63,654 bases of DNA from Bacteroidia bacterium (GCA_030427245.1 JAUHXA010000037.1:1-63654), one strand, 5' to 3'. Numbered from the stretch's first letter, positions 54,932-63,654 are shown. Numbers and translations: made by a program. Notes: generated by a model not told the origin, from the sequence alone.

Positions 54932-56221
54932 GTGAATTACCTACAAACCCTTCAATACCTTTACCAGCAATTGCCAATGTTTCAGCGAATCGGTCCCCAA
55001 GCTTTCAAAAAAGACCTCGGCAATATCATAGCACTCTGCGACCATCTAAATCAGCCCCAAGATTCCTTCAAGAGCATCCACATTGCAGGCACCAACGGCA
55101 AAGGTTCTACAGCCCATGCACTTTCTGCCGTTTTGCAGCAAGCAGGCTACAAAGTGGGACTGTACACTTCTCCCCATTACCGAGATTTTCGGGAACGCAT
55201 CAAAATCAATGGTAAATACATCACCGAACAAGTGGTGGTAGATTTTGTCGCCGAACACAAAACCTACTTTGAAGAGTTGAAGCCTTCCTTTTTTGAAATG
55301 ACGGTGGCTTTGTCATTCGATTATTTTGCAGCTCAATCCGTTGACATTGCCATCGTTGAAGTGGGTTTGGGTGGACGCTTGGATTCCACCAACGTCCTTT
55401 CCCCTATCCTTTCGGTTATCACCAATATCAGCTTTGACCACACCGATATGCTTGGGAACACCTTGCCCCTCATTGCAGCCGAAAAAGCGGGTATCATCAA
55501 AACCAATACACCTGTCGTTATTGGAGAAATTCACTCCGAAACCCGTCCTGTTTTTGAAGTCAAAGCAAAGGAAATGAATGCTCCAATTCACTTTGCAGAA
55601 CAAATTTATCTGTTAAAAAATATAACCAATACACTTACTTCCCTTCAATTCGATGCCTACAAAAACGGTGTACTTCAATACCCAAACCTTCAATCGGATT
55701 TACAAGCCAATTATCAGTTGAAGAACCTTGTGACGGTACTTCAATGTGTAAATTTGTTGCCGCAATTGGGCTTTGAAGTTTCGGAAGCAGCTTTGTATAG
55801 TGGATTGAAGGAGGTCAAAAAAATCAGTAATTTGTTGGGACGTTGGCACGTTTTATCCGAAAAAAATCCCATCATCATTGCCGACAGCGCACACAATATT
55901 GCAGGTATCGAGTACGCCATGCAGCAAATTGAAGGGATTGATTTTCAACACCTACATTTTGTTTTCGGAACGGTAAACGATAAAAAACCCGACCAAGTGC
56001 TGCAACAACTCCCAAAAAATGCGACATATTATTTCTGTAAGGCCAATGTGCCTCGTGGTCTAAATGCCCAAATATTGAAAGAAAAGGCAGCTGATTTTGG
56101 ACTTCAAGGAGAGGCTTATGATTCGGTTGGTGAGGCATTGAAGGCAGCCAAACAAATTGCGGATGTGAAAGATTTGGTTTATATTGGCGGAAGTATCTTT
56201 GTAGTGGCTGAAATTGTGTAG
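54932..56221 (+). CDS. folC: Bifunctional folylpolyglutamate/dihydrofolate synthase
   Basis: Adds glutamate to dihydropteroate and tetrahydrofolates. 429 aa starting with GTG (VNYLQTLQYLYQQLPMFQRI). No in-frame ATG exists upstream, and an earlier TTG at 54866 lies on the predicted -33 element. The Mur-ligase fold shows IAGTNGKGSTAHALSAVL (P-loop), GLYTSPHYRDFRERIKING and VEVGLGGRLDSTNVL, then FDHTDMLGNTLPLIAAEKAG. Domain 2 has LLGRWHVL and IIADSAHNIAGIEYAM. Confidence 0.94.
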   Translation: MNYLQTLQYLYQQLPMFQRIGPQAFKKDLGNIIALCDHLNQPQDSFKSIHIAGTNGKGSTAHALSAVLQQAGYKVGLYTSPHYRDFRERIKINGKYITEQVVVDFVAEHKTYFEELKPSFFEMTVALSFDYFAAQSVDIAIVEVGLGGRLDSTNVLSPILSVITNISFDHTDMLGNTLPLIAAEKAGIIKTNTPVVIGEIHSETRPVFEVKAKEMNAPIHFAEQIYLLKNITNTLTSLQFDAYKNGVLQYPNLQSDLQANYQLKNLVTVLQCVNLLPQLGFEVSEAALYSGLKEVKKISNLLGRWHVLSEKNPIIIADSAHNIAGIEYAMQQIEGIDFQHLHFVFGTVNDKKPDQVLQQLPKNATYYFCKANVPRGLNAQILKEKAADFGLQGEAYDSVGEALKAAKQIADVKDLVYIGGSIFVVAEIV

Positions 56222-56307
56222 AATCAGACTTTTGAAGTTTACCTTTTATCTATGAGCAAATTCGCTGATGGATATTTTTATTTTAATTTTAATTCCCATT
56301 TTCCAAC

Positions 56308-57141
56308 ATGATAAAACTCGGAGAATTCAATACTCTAAAAGCTTACCGACAAACCGACAACGGCGTGTATTTGTGTGACGAAGAAGAACTCAACGAAGTT
56401 TTGCTTCCCAACAAATACGTACCTGACGAAATGGAGAAAAACAATGAAATTGAAGTCTTTATCTACAAAGATTCGGAAGACCGATTGACCGCTACGACCT
56501 TGACTCCAAAGATATTATTGAATCAATTTGCTTATTTGAAGGTGAAGGATGTCAATAGATTTGGAGCATTTTTGGATTGGGGATTGGAGAAAGATTTAAT
56601 GGTTCCTTTTTCGCAGCAAAACAAAAAAATGCGCCCCAATGCGTCCTATCTCGTGTATCTATACATTGACGAACAAACCGAGCGTTTGGTCGCTTCTTGC
56701 AAGTTGCGGCACTTTCTACAAGATGAACCACTGACTGTTGAAAAGGGCGAAGAAGTAGACTTAATAATATGGGAACAAACCGATATTGGCTACAATGTCA
56801 TTATCAACAACCTTCACAAAGGCTTGGTTTACAAGAATGAAATCTTTCAAAGAATCAATATAGGCAACCGACTCAAAGGCTTTGTGAAAGAAATTCGAGA
56901 GGACAACAGAATTGACATCAGTCTTCAAAAACAAGGCTATGGCAATGTCACTTCCAATATTGACCCCATTACAAAAGCTCTTCAAATGAATGGCGGTTTT
57001 CTCCCTCTCAATGACAAAAGTAAGCCCGAAGAAATCTACAAGCGAATGAAAATGAGCAAGAAAACCTTCAAAAAAGCGATTGGAGCTTTGTATCGAGAAA
57101 GAAAGATTCGCATTGAGGCGGACGGAATTTATTTGGTTTAG
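56308..57141 (+). CDS. S1 RNA-binding protein of the CvfB/YitL family
   Basis: 277 aa. N-terminal IKLGEFNTLKAYRQTDNGVY and the family's LLPNKYVPDEM; S1 domains at ~5-65, ~68-140 (KVKDVNRFGAFLDWGLEKDL) and ~150-215 (LVYKNEIFQRINIGNRLKG); a C-terminal winged-helix (MKMSKKTFKKAIGALYRERK). This is the CvfB layout; in Staphylococcus aureus CvfB affects virulence, and the family binds RNA. 86 bases after folC on the same strand. Confidence 0.88.
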   Translation: MIKLGEFNTLKAYRQTDNGVYLCDEEELNEVLLPNKYVPDEMEKNNEIEVFIYKDSEDRLTATTLTPKILLNQFAYLKVKDVNRFGAFLDWGLEKDLMVPFSQQNKKMRPNASYLVYLYIDEQTERLVASCKLRHFLQDEPLTVEKGEEVDLIIWEQTDIGYNVIINNLHKGLVYKNEIFQRINIGNRLKGFVKEIREDNRIDISLQKQGYGNVTSNIDPITKALQMNGGFLPLNDKSKPEEIYKRMKMSKKTFKKAIGALYRERKIRIEADGIYLV

Positions 57142-57146
57142 CTTTT

Positions 57147-57236
57147 CTAAAAACCTTTGGGCTTTTCTTTGGTAATCGTTCCGTCGGGAAGTTCATAATA
57201 GACAATTCCGTTTTTGCCGAATACATCTGATTTAAC
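57147..57236 (-). pseudogene. Possible C-terminal gene remnant
   Basis: An open stretch of 29 codons without a start, ending KNGIVYYELPDGTITKEKPK and GF-stop. The composition (FGKNGIVYYELPDG) reads like a real protein C-terminus, and it begins directly after a stop codon upstream. It may be the remnant of a small gene. Short length makes chance possible. Confidence 0.3.
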
Positions 57237-57405
57237 TTATAGTTTTGATTACTAAAAAATGGCTCACCTTTTGTATAAAATACCCCAAACAGCTAATTGA
57301 AGCAAAGGCAAGTTTTTACAATTCCTTCAAAAGAACTTGTAAAATTCTCCAAATTCTTCAATATTGCAGTCCAGAACAATCATTTTTTCAGAATCATAAC
57401 ATAGC

Positions 57406-57969
57406 ATGAACCAACCGCAAAGCTTTATAGAACAAACAGGAATAGCAGACTTATTGATTTTACATCCACGGGTATTCGCCGACGAAAGAGGTTATTTTTA
57501 CGAAAGCTACAACAAACAACGCTTTGAAGCAAATGGCTTGAATTACGATTTTGTGCAAGACAATCAAGCACGTTCTACTTATGGTATTTTGCGTGGGCTT
57601 CATTTTCAGCATCATCCCTATTCACAAACCAAATTGGTGCGAGTGACCGAAGGAGAAGTATTGGACGTAGTGGTGGATTTACGGTCGGCATCGGCTACTT
57701 ATGGCAAATCTTTCAGCATCATTTTGTCTGAAGTTAACAAGGTGCAATTGTTGATACCTCAGGGGTTTGCTCATGGTTATGCTGTGTTAAGTCCGACGGC
57801 TGTGTTTCAATACAAATGCGATAATTACTACTCCAAAGCACACGAGGGAGGCTTGGCATACAATGACCCCGCTCTCCAGATTGATTGGCGCATCCCCGCC
57901 AAAGACATTATTACCTCCGACAGAGACAAAGATTGGGCAAATTTGAAGGATTTAGAACACCAATTTTGA
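57406..57969 (+). CDS. rfbC: dTDP-4-dehydrorhamnose 3,5-epimerase
   Basis: 187 aa cupin-like enzyme of dTDP-rhamnose synthesis. Shows LLILHPRVFADERGYFYES, GILRGLHFQHHPYSQTKLVR (catalytic His), VLDVVVDLR, IPQGFAHGYAVLSPTAVFQY and YKCDNYYSKAHEGGLAYNDP. No rfbA, rfbB or rfbD neighbours, so it is separated from the rest of the pathway, or it serves another nucleotide sugar. Confidence 0.93.
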   Translation: MNQPQSFIEQTGIADLLILHPRVFADERGYFYESYNKQRFEANGLNYDFVQDNQARSTYGILRGLHFQHHPYSQTKLVRVTEGEVLDVVVDLRSASATYGKSFSIILSEVNKVQLLIPQGFAHGYAVLSPTAVFQYKCDNYYSKAHEGGLAYNDPALQIDWRIPAKDIITSDRDKDWANLKDLEHQF

Positions 57970-58202
57970 TTTTTCGGTTTATCTTTTTACATTTTCCGTT
58001 TTATAAAGTATTAGGAGTTAGGTTCGAGTTGTCCGTTTTCTAATTGGAGACTTCGAAAGTTTTGTAGTTAGTGTACTTGTTGGTAACACCCATAAAACAA
58101 AAAAAGGGCTGCAATTCCTAAAAATCACATCCCTTTTCGTTTTATATTTCTAAGTTAGAATTCATTCAGACTTTAGACAAAAGAAGCAAACCATCTTGCC
58201 TC

Positions 58203-58223
58203 TTACTTCTTACTTCTTACTTC
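58203..58223. repeat. TTACTTC x3 microsatellite
   Basis: Three perfect tandem copies of TTACTTC immediately downstream of the ahcY stop. A looser C/T-rich tract (around 35635-35660) sits just after mdh. A short slippage tract without clear function. Confidence 0.7.
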
Positions 58224-58227
58224 TAAT

Positions 58228-59544
58228 CTAATACCGATAATACTCAGGCTTGTAAGGTCCTCCAACTTCTACGTTGATGTATTCAGCCTGTTCGGTAGTC
58301 AATTCTTCCAATTCCACACCGATTTTTGCCAAGTGCAAACGAGCCACTTTTTCGTCCAAGTGTTTAGGAAGCATATAGACTTTGTTTTCGTATTTGTCGC
58401 CATTTTCCCAAAGCTCCAACTGCGCCATTACCTGATTGGTAAAGGAGTTAGACATCACAAAAGAAGGGTGTCCAGTAGCACATCCCAAGTTCACCAAACG
58501 ACCTTCTGCCAACAATAGAACATCGCTGCCATCAATAGTATATTTGTCCACTTGAGGCTTGATGTTTACATGCGTATGACCATAGTTTTCTTTCAACCAA
58601 GCCACATCAATCTCATTGTCAAAGTGTCCGATGTTACAAACAATCGCTTTGTCCTTCATGTTGTGGAAATGCTCTCCTGCAATCACATCTTTGCAGCCCG
58701 TAGCCGTCACGATGATATCTGCACGTTTCACAGCATCTGCCATTTTCTTGACTTCAAAACCGTCCATTGCAGCCTGCAAAGCACAAATTGGGTCAATTTC
58801 AGTCACGATTACTCGGCATCCTGCACCTCTCAAAGAAGCAGCAGAACCTTTTCCAACATCACCATATCCCGCTACAACAGCCACTTTACCAGCCATCATA
58901 ATGTCCGTAGCTCGGCGAATTGCATCCACACAAGACTCTTTGCAGCCGTATTTGTTGTCAAATTTGGATTTGGTTACTGAGTCGTTGATGTTAATCGCAG
59001 GAAGAGGCAAAGTACCGTTGTTCATACGCTCATACAAGCGGTGGACGCCAGTCGTTGTTTCTTCCGAAATGCCACCAATTCCTTCTACCATTTCTGGGTA
59101 GCGGTCTAAGACCATGTTGGTCAAGTCACCACCATCGTCCAAAATCATATTCAAAGGTCGAGAAGTGTCTCCAAAGAACAAAGTCTGCTCAATGCACCAA
59201 TCAAACTCTTCTTCGTTCATGCCTTTCCAAGCAAAAACGGGTACGCCTGTTGCAGCAATTGCAGCAGCAGCATGGTCTTGCGTAGAAAAAATATTGCAAG
59301 ACGACCAGCGAACTTCTGCGCCCAAAGCGGTCAATGTTTCAATCAAAACAGCCGTTTGAATGGTCATGTGCAAACATCCTGCAATGCGTGCGCCCTTCAA
59401 TGGTTGAGCATCGCCAAAATCTTCACGAATTGACATCAAACCAGGCATTTCTGCTTCTGCCAATTCCATTTCCTTGCGTCCCCAATCTGCCAAACTGATG
59501 TCTTTTACTTTATACGGCAATTTTAAATCTACTGTCAATTCCAT
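58228..59544 (-). CDS. ahcY: Adenosylhomocysteinase
   Basis: NAD-dependent hydrolysis of S-adenosylhomocysteine to adenosine and homocysteine, 438 aa. Substrate residues in [19 protein letters not shown] and [19 protein letters not shown] (Lys and Asp), the NAD site [20 protein letters not shown], then [14 protein letters not shown] and the conserved C-terminal KPEYYRY. Supplies the methyl cycle. It has its own candidate -7 element and a long leader with paired arms. Confidence 0.97.
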   Translation of the reverse strand: MELTVDLKLPYKVKDISLADWGRKEMELAEAEMPGLMSIREDFGDAQPLKGARIAGCLHMTIQTAVLIETLTALGAEVRWSSCNIFSTQDHAAAAIAATGVPVFAWKGMNEEEFDWCIEQTLFFGDTSRPLNMILDDGGDLTNMVLDRYPEMVEGIGGISEETTTGVHRLYERMNNGTLPLPAININDSVTKSKFDNKYGCKESCVDAIRRATDIMMAGKVAVVAGYGDVGKGSAASLRGAGCRVIVTEIDPICALQAAMDGFEVKKMADAVKRADIIVTATGCKDVIAGEHFHNMKDKAIVCNIGHFDNEIDVAWLKENYGHTHVNIKPQVDKYTIDGSDVLLLAEGRLVNLGCATGHPSFVMSNSFTNQVMAQLELWENGDKYENKVYMLPKHLDEKVARLHLAKIGVELEELTTEQAEYINVEVGGPYKPEYYRY

Positions 59545-59600
59545 ACGATACTTTGTGTTTATGGATTTTTATTAATAAAATGTTCTTGTCAAAAATTACT

Positions 59601-59650
59601 ATTCTCAACAAATCAAAGCTGATTTGGTTCTCGCAATTTTTGTTGAGAAT
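59601..59650 (-). promoter_or_regulatory. Structured leader of ahcY
   Basis: On the mRNA strand, ATTCTCAACAAA at the extreme 5' end pairs perfectly over 12 bp with TTTGTTGAGAAT 26 bases later. Inside, CAAATCA/TGATTTG forms a second 7-bp stem that shares bases with the outer 3' arm, so the two helices partly compete. It does not match any SAM or SAH riboswitch I know. The remaining ~57 bases of leader to the ATG are AT-rich. Confidence 0.5.
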
Positions 59651-59657
59651 GAGGCTG

Positions 59658-59665
59658 CAAAGATA
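59658..59665 (-). promoter_or_regulatory. Candidate -7 element of ahcY
   Basis: On the minus strand TATCTTTG fits TAnnTTTG exactly and places the transcript start close to 59651, at the first base of the leader hairpin. The -33 partner is not clear. Confidence 0.45.
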
Positions 59666-59893
59666 CCAAGTTATTCATCAAAATGAAAATCAAGAAGCTA
59701 ATAAGGCTACTACCCACTCCAAATACTTATTCAATGGAAGAAATTTTCTTTTGAGGCAACGTAAAATCCTATTTATAGTTTGTTTCTTCCAGCAAACCTT
59801 TTTTTACCTAAAAAAAATGGATGAATCTTTTGATATTTTTTCAAGTGCTTCATGGGTTTTTAGATTGGTCAAATTTCAAAAAGTACTTCCTTC
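59666..59893. other. Rest of the ahcY-M48 divergent spacer
   Basis: The whole spacer 59545-59893 is 349 bases. Apart from the ahcY leader and promoter it holds no gene-like frame. The M48 promoter should lie here, but no consensus match stands out. Confidence 0.4.
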
Positions 59894-61207
59894 ATGTCCA
59901 TCAATTTAAACCAATCCAACCGAACAATCGTTGTGCTTTTAGGTTTTATTTTTATTTCTATTTTAAATCAAAAAATGGCAAGCACACTTTTTTACTTTAT
60001 AGTTGGGTTCATCATTGTCGAATACATTGTGTCGAGGTATTTAAGTTATTTGAACAGTCAAAGTTGGACAGAAAATTTACCCCAAGAAGTAGCACATCTC
60101 TATGATGATGCAAAATACAAGAAAGCGAGGTCTTATAATCAGGTAAACAAGCGTTTAGGTATTCTTTCGGGAGTATTTAGTCTGGTATTGATATTGGCGG
60201 TTTTGTTTTTGGATGGATTTGCATTTTTGGACAATTGGCTACGAGCAAATGTCACTGAAGACCCGATTTGGTTGGCCTTATCGTTTTTTGGTATTTTGAT
60301 GATACTGTCTGATATTCTGAGCCTTCCTTTTACTCTTTACAGCACCTTTGTCATTGAAGAAAAATTTGGCTTCAACAAAACAACTCCCACTACTTTTGTA
60401 ATTGACAAAATCAAGGGCTATGCCATTACTACCATTTTAGGGGGTGGAATGATAGCCGCTTTGGTGTTTTTCTACAATTGGGCAGGCAGTCTATTTTGGT
60501 TGTATGCGTGGATTTTGGTGAGTACTATCAGTTTGTTATTTGCTGCTTTTTATACGAGTTGGTTGTTGCCTATTTTCAATAAACTTACTCCATTGGAGGA
60601 AGGTGAACTGCGGGCGGCTATCGAAAAGTATGCGTCAAAAGTGGATTTCCCATTGACCAATATTTTTGTAATGGACGGTTCGAAGCGTTCTGCCAAAGCA
60701 AATGCCTTCTTTAGTGGAATGGGCAACAAAAAGAGCATTGTGTTATACGATACACTGATTGAAGAACAAAGCACCGACGAATTGGTGGCAGTTTTGGCAC
60801 ACGAGGTGGGTCACTACAAAAAGAAACATATTCAACAGAGTATGGTCATTTCGATACTGCATACAGGTGTGATTTTGTTTGTCTTGGGTTTGGCATTAAA
60901 TACACCAGAAGTCTCTTATGCTTTGGGTGCCAGTCAACCGAGTTTCCACATTGGCATATTGGCTTTTTCGCTGTTGTTCAGCCCTATTTCTATGGTAACG
61001 GGCATTTTGATGAACATTTTCAGCCGCAAAAATGAGTTTGAAGCGGATGCTTTTGCAAAGGAGACCTTCAATGGGACAGCACTCAAATCAGCTTTGGAAA
61101 AACTATCGGTCAATCATTTAAGCAACTTGACCCCACATCCTTCCTATGTTTTTATGTACTATTCTCATCCCCCTCTTTTGGAGCGATTGAAGGCTCTGGG
61201 GAATTAA
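59894..61207 (+). CDS. M48 family membrane metalloprotease (Ste24/CAAX-protease type)
   Basis: 437 aa with an N-terminal helix, about seven membrane helices in all, and the zinc site VAVLAHEVGHYKKKHIQQ (HExxH) with the third ligand Glu in RKNEFEADAFAKETFNGTAL. LPFTLYSTFVIEEKFGFNKT and NIFVMDGSKRSAKANAFFSG are typical of the Ste24 branch. In bacteria these proteases degrade abnormal membrane proteins. A second ATG at 59975 (MASTLFYF) is an alternative start. Confidence 0.93.
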   Translation: MSINLNQSNRTIVVLLGFIFISILNQKMASTLFYFIVGFIIVEYIVSRYLSYLNSQSWTENLPQEVAHLYDDAKYKKARSYNQVNKRLGILSGVFSLVLILAVLFLDGFAFLDNWLRANVTEDPIWLALSFFGILMILSDILSLPFTLYSTFVIEEKFGFNKTTPTTFVIDKIKGYAITTILGGGMIAALVFFYNWAGSLFWLYAWILVSTISLLFAAFYTSWLLPIFNKLTPLEEGELRAAIEKYASKVDFPLTNIFVMDGSKRSAKANAFFSGMGNKKSIVLYDTLIEEQSTDELVAVLAHEVGHYKKKHIQQSMVISILHTGVILFVLGLALNTPEVSYALGASQPSFHIGILAFSLLFSPISMVTGILMNIFSRKNEFEADAFAKETFNGTALKSALEKLSVNHLSNLTPHPSYVFMYYSHPPLLERLKALGN

Positions 61208-61269
61208 ACAAGCTTACCCTATTATAAGGTAAGGTTAGTAGGAGTATTTACAAATCCGTTTGGTTAAGT

Positions 61270-61302
61270 AGACGTTTCAATAAAACGTCTCTGCTGATTT
61301 TT
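61270..61302 (+). terminator. Terminator of the M48 protease gene
   Basis: AGACGTTT/AAACGTCT, an 8-bp perfect stem (61270-61277 / 61283-61290) with a 5-base loop, then CTGCTGATTTTTT. Confidence 0.65.
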
Positions 61303-61378
61303 TAGCAAAGATTCCCTTCTATTGCCTAAAATGTTTATATTGAGCAATCAACTATAAACAAACAGGTAAGATAATCTC

Positions 61379-62680
61379 ATGAAAAAATTGGCACTGCATT
61401 GGAAGATATTGTTGGGTATGCTTTTTGGCGTTGTATTTGGCGTAATCGCCAACTCTTTGGGATGGAATGATTGGGTGACAGATTGGGTCAAACCTTTCGG
61501 TACTATCTTTATCAATTCCCTCAAACTCATTGCTGTTCCTCTCATCATTGCTTCCCTTATCAAAGGCATTTCCGACCTCAAAGATATCTCCAAGCTCTCC
61601 CAAATGGGCGGTCGAACGATAGGTATTTACATTCTCACAACCGTTTTTGCAGTTTCGCTGGGCTTGTTGGTGGTCAATGTATTGCAGCCGGGAAAATCCA
61701 TTTCGGAGGAAACCCGACAGCAGTTGCAGGACACCTATAAGGAGGATGCCGACAAAAGAATCGTACAAGCTGCTGGACAAAAAGAGCAAGGCCCTCTGCA
61801 AGCATTAGAAGATCTGGTTCCTTCCAATATTTTTGCCGCCGCTTCCAACAATGGCAATATGCTTCAAGTGATTTTCTTTGTTATCTTTTTTGGCATTGGT
61901 CTGATTCTCATTCCCGCCGAACAAGCCAAACCTGTCAAGGACTTTTTCGATGGCTTAAACGAGGTCGTTTTGAAGCTTATAGACCTGATCATGTTGGCAG
62001 CACCCTATGGGGTCTTTGCACTTTTAGCGTCCCTGGTCGTTGAGTCGCCGAGTGCGGACTTATTCATTGCTTTGTTGTGGTATGCTTTTTCAGTGTTGAT
62101 GGGATTGGGACTACTGACCTTCGTATTGTATCCTACTTTGGTGAAGGTGTTTACAGGCAAAAGCCCCAAATTTTTCTTCAATGGCATTGCTCCTGCACAG
62201 TTGTTGGCTTTTTCGACAAGTTCGAGTGCTGCAACCCTGCCTGTTACGATGGAAAGAGTGCAAGAACACCTTGGGGTAGAAGAAGAAGTGGCGAGTTTTG
62301 TCTTGCCGATTGGAGCGACGGTAAACATGGACGGAACAAGTCTGTATCAAGCGGTTGCAGCCGTTTTTATTGCTCAGGCATTCAACATTGATTTGAGTTT
62401 TTCGGCACAGTTGGGCATTATTGCTACCGCTACTTTGGCCTCAATTGGGTCGGCGGCTGTTCCCGGTGCGGGAATGGTGATGTTGGTCATTGTGTTGGGT
62501 CAGGCGGGAATTCCCGAAGCGGGCTTGGCTTTGATTTTTGCCATTGACCGTCCTTTGGATATGTGCAGGACGATTACGAATGTGACAGGTGATGCAACGG
62601 TTTCGATGTTGGTCGCAAAGTCGGTGGACAAACTCGGCGAACCAAATGTGAAGGATTGGGATGATAATTACGGAAAGTGA
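61379..62680 (+). CDS. Dicarboxylate/amino acid:cation symporter (DAACS family)
   Basis: 433 aa inner-membrane transporter related to GltP/DctA. Start LALHWKILLGMLFGVVFGVI; GTIFINSLKLIAVPLIIASL; the re-entrant hairpin AFSTSSSAATLPVTMERVQE; the cation-site helix LPIGATVNMDGTSLYQAVAA (NMDGT); and FAIDRPLDMCRTITNVTGDA with the substrate-binding Arg/Asp region. It imports glutamate, aspartate or C4-dicarboxylates; the specific substrate is not decided here. Convergent with the LytTR regulator. Confidence 0.95.
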   Translation: MKKLALHWKILLGMLFGVVFGVIANSLGWNDWVTDWVKPFGTIFINSLKLIAVPLIIASLIKGISDLKDISKLSQMGGRTIGIYILTTVFAVSLGLLVVNVLQPGKSISEETRQQLQDTYKEDADKRIVQAAGQKEQGPLQALEDLVPSNIFAAASNNGNMLQVIFFVIFFGIGLILIPAEQAKPVKDFFDGLNEVVLKLIDLIMLAAPYGVFALLASLVVESPSADLFIALLWYAFSVLMGLGLLTFVLYPTLVKVFTGKSPKFFFNGIAPAQLLAFSTSSSAATLPVTMERVQEHLGVEEEVASFVLPIGATVNMDGTSLYQAVAAVFIAQAFNIDLSFSAQLGIIATATLASIGSAAVPGAGMVMLVIVLGQAGIPEAGLALIFAIDRPLDMCRTITNVTGDATVSMLVAKSVDKLGEPNVKDWDDNYGK

Positions 62681-62717
62681 GCAGTCGAGAGTTGAAGTAA
62701 AAAGAATCCAGATTTTG

Positions 62718-63449
62718 TCATCTCCTAAAATGAGGAAATCTTTTATAAAATGGTTCTTGGTAACTGAGTCCTATGCGAATTACTGTACCTTTTTCCTCTA
62801 AAAAATCTTTTATATGAATTTTGTGACTGATTACCCCTCGAATTTTTGAAGCATTTACCATGTAGGATTTGTGTACTCGTACGAAATTGGAATGAGGATA
62901 CTTTTTTATAAAATCCTTTAAAGTCATCGAAAGGAAGGATTGCCCTTTCGTAGTAAAAACCATACATTGAGACCTATTGGCCTTTACATACACTACATCA
63001 TTTAAATGTAGTTCAAATCGAACCCCTTTAACATCTGGCAACGAAATCTTTCGTGAATCATCCCCAGCCTGTAGTTTACGAATTTCATGTACCTGATTCT
63101 CCATAGTTAACAAAGCAATTTTCAACTTTCTACGGTCAACAGGTTTGTCCAGAAAGGAATATGGAGGAGGTGTTTGTGAGGTATCTTCAAGGGCATTCTT
63201 AAGACTTGTGAGATAGATAGTGCCAATGGTGTAGTTTTTTCTTATTTGTTGAGCAGCTTCAATTCCTGTCATGGGAGAGTCCAAACTAATATCCATCAAT
63301 ACAATATCGGGAACTTGCTTTTCCACGAACTTAATGGCTGCTTCGCCTGTCGTTACCTTGCCTATTACTTGATGCCTTAATAGGCGCACATCGTTTTCAA
63401 ACCCATTTGCAATCAGCAATTCATCTTCTACTATTAATACAGTTGCCAT
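62718..63449 (-). CDS. LytTR-type response regulator
   Basis: 243 aa. Receiver domain 1-120 with the acidic pair ED (8-9), phospho-acceptor Asp53 in DIVLMDISLDSP and Lys in YSFLDKPVDRRK. DNA-binding LytTR domain ~140-240 (LHLNDVVYVKANRSQCMVFT, FIKKYPHSNFVRVHKSYMVN). The partner histidine kinase is not in the window. It lies downstream of a SusC-like receptor gene on the same strand (50-base spacer). Confidence 0.92.
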   Translation of the reverse strand: MATVLIVEDELLIANGFENDVRLLRHQVIGKVTTGEAAIKFVEKQVPDIVLMDISLDSPMTGIEAAQQIRKNYTIGTIYLTSLKNALEDTSQTPPPYSFLDKPVDRRKLKIALLTMENQVHEIRKLQAGDDSRKISLPDVKGVRFELHLNDVVYVKANRSQCMVFTTKGQSFLSMTLKDFIKKYPHSNFVRVHKSYMVNASKIRGVISHKIHIKDFLEEKGTVIRIGLSYQEPFYKRFPHFRR

Positions 63450-63498
63450 AGTGTTGGTTCAGTTGATGAATGAAAAGGTTAAAAATACGATTTTTCCT

Positions 63499-63654
63499 CT
63501 AAAACCCAACCCTTACCCCCACCCCCAAACTCCTCGTCCCAGGATAACTCGCCCACTCCAAACCCTGAGCATTACCAGCACCATTTCCCCCTTCGGGATT
63601 AATCCTGTCAGGCAAACTCGTATGGATGTAAAACAAATCCCTACCCACAAGCGA
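63499..63654 (-). CDS. SusC/RagA TonB-linked outer membrane protein, C-terminus only
   Basis: The frame is open from the window edge and ends at 63499. The 51 visible residues include VGRDLFYIHTSLPDRINPEG and QGLEWASYPGTRSLGVGVRV-GF-stop. The GLEW-SYPGTRS and terminal Phe are the hallmark end of SusC-like beta barrels. It would import nutrients through the outer membrane with a SusD partner outside the window. Too short to start within the window. Confidence 0.85.
   Translation of the reverse strand, partial: SLVGRDLFYIHTSLPDRINPEGGNGAGNAQGLEWASYPGTRSLGVGVRVGF

Noticed and set aside
58195-58230. C/T-rich tandem repeats as a CRISPR or regulatory array
   Set aside because: Units are seven bases, three copies, without spacers: a simple microsatellite.

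Overview
The window is AT-rich chromosomal DNA from a member of the Bacteroidota. This rests on a short primary sigma factor lacking region 1.1 (about 290 aa), a protein with a type IX secretion (T9SS) C-terminal sorting domain, the C-terminus of a SusC/RagA TonB-dependent receptor at the right edge, a Bacteroidota-type START-like protein, and -7 elements of the TAnnTTTG type. I cannot place it below phylum. I found no rRNA, tRNA or CRISPR array and no recognisable insertion sequence or prophage. About 50 genes or gene fragments are supported, and most are housekeeping.

Left part (1-11 kb): moeA (molybdenum cofactor), dinB (Pol IV), a small lipoprotein, a pirin, a glucosaminidase, then a locus made of a 946-aa MSEP-CTERM membrane protein with a VIT-like domain and its dedicated exosortase K, followed by ffh and the primary sigma factor. 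The MSEP-CTERM gene is bracketed by a long inverted repeat (4554-4656 and 7526-7652). One 35-base block of that repeat matches at 34 positions.

Middle (11-36 kb): a START-like protein, a TPR-CHAT protein whose catalytic His and Cys are both replaced, an M3 oligopeptidase, a hemC-hemD fusion (porphyrin synthesis), a sterol-desaturase/thioredoxin-like/SDR set, the T9SS cargo protein, an unknown 483-aa protein, a phosphoesterase fused to an NTF2-like domain, a TIGR02757 protein, an ECF sigma factor, a GNAT acetyltransferase, an SDR, a glycosyltransferase, a LolD-like ATPase, a 1400-aa helicase with a C-terminal MTES_1575-type nuclease domain (defence-like), proC and mdh.

Accessory part (36-49.5 kb): two tandem paralogues with a membrane anchor followed by an uninterrupted G-x3 glycine repeat (7 and 11 units), a glycosyltransferase, a SPOR-like protein, a B12-binding radical SAM protein, and an operon-like array of six paralogous ~300-aa proteins (43823-49405) plus a broken seventh copy (41811-42331). 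Each has one N-terminal membrane helix, a divergent helical domain and a conserved beta domain ending in a YTVLPKCN-like tail. The layout and motifs match the first half of GldM, the periplasmic subunit of the gliding/T9SS motor (TM-D1-D2), without domains D3-D4. I regard this array as the most novel system in the window.

Right part (49.5-63.6 kb): a double-ATPase oligopeptide ABC protein, a small lipoprotein, a secreted M23 peptidase with BTRD1-like repeats, folC, an S1-domain CvfB-like protein, rfbC, ahcY with a structured leader, an M48 protease, a dicarboxylate/glutamate symporter, a LytTR response regulator and the end of a SusC-like receptor gene. Across the window the heptamer TTGAAGG/CCTTCAA is strongly over-represented: I count 16 copies in the first 10.8 kb against roughly 1.4 expected from base composition.
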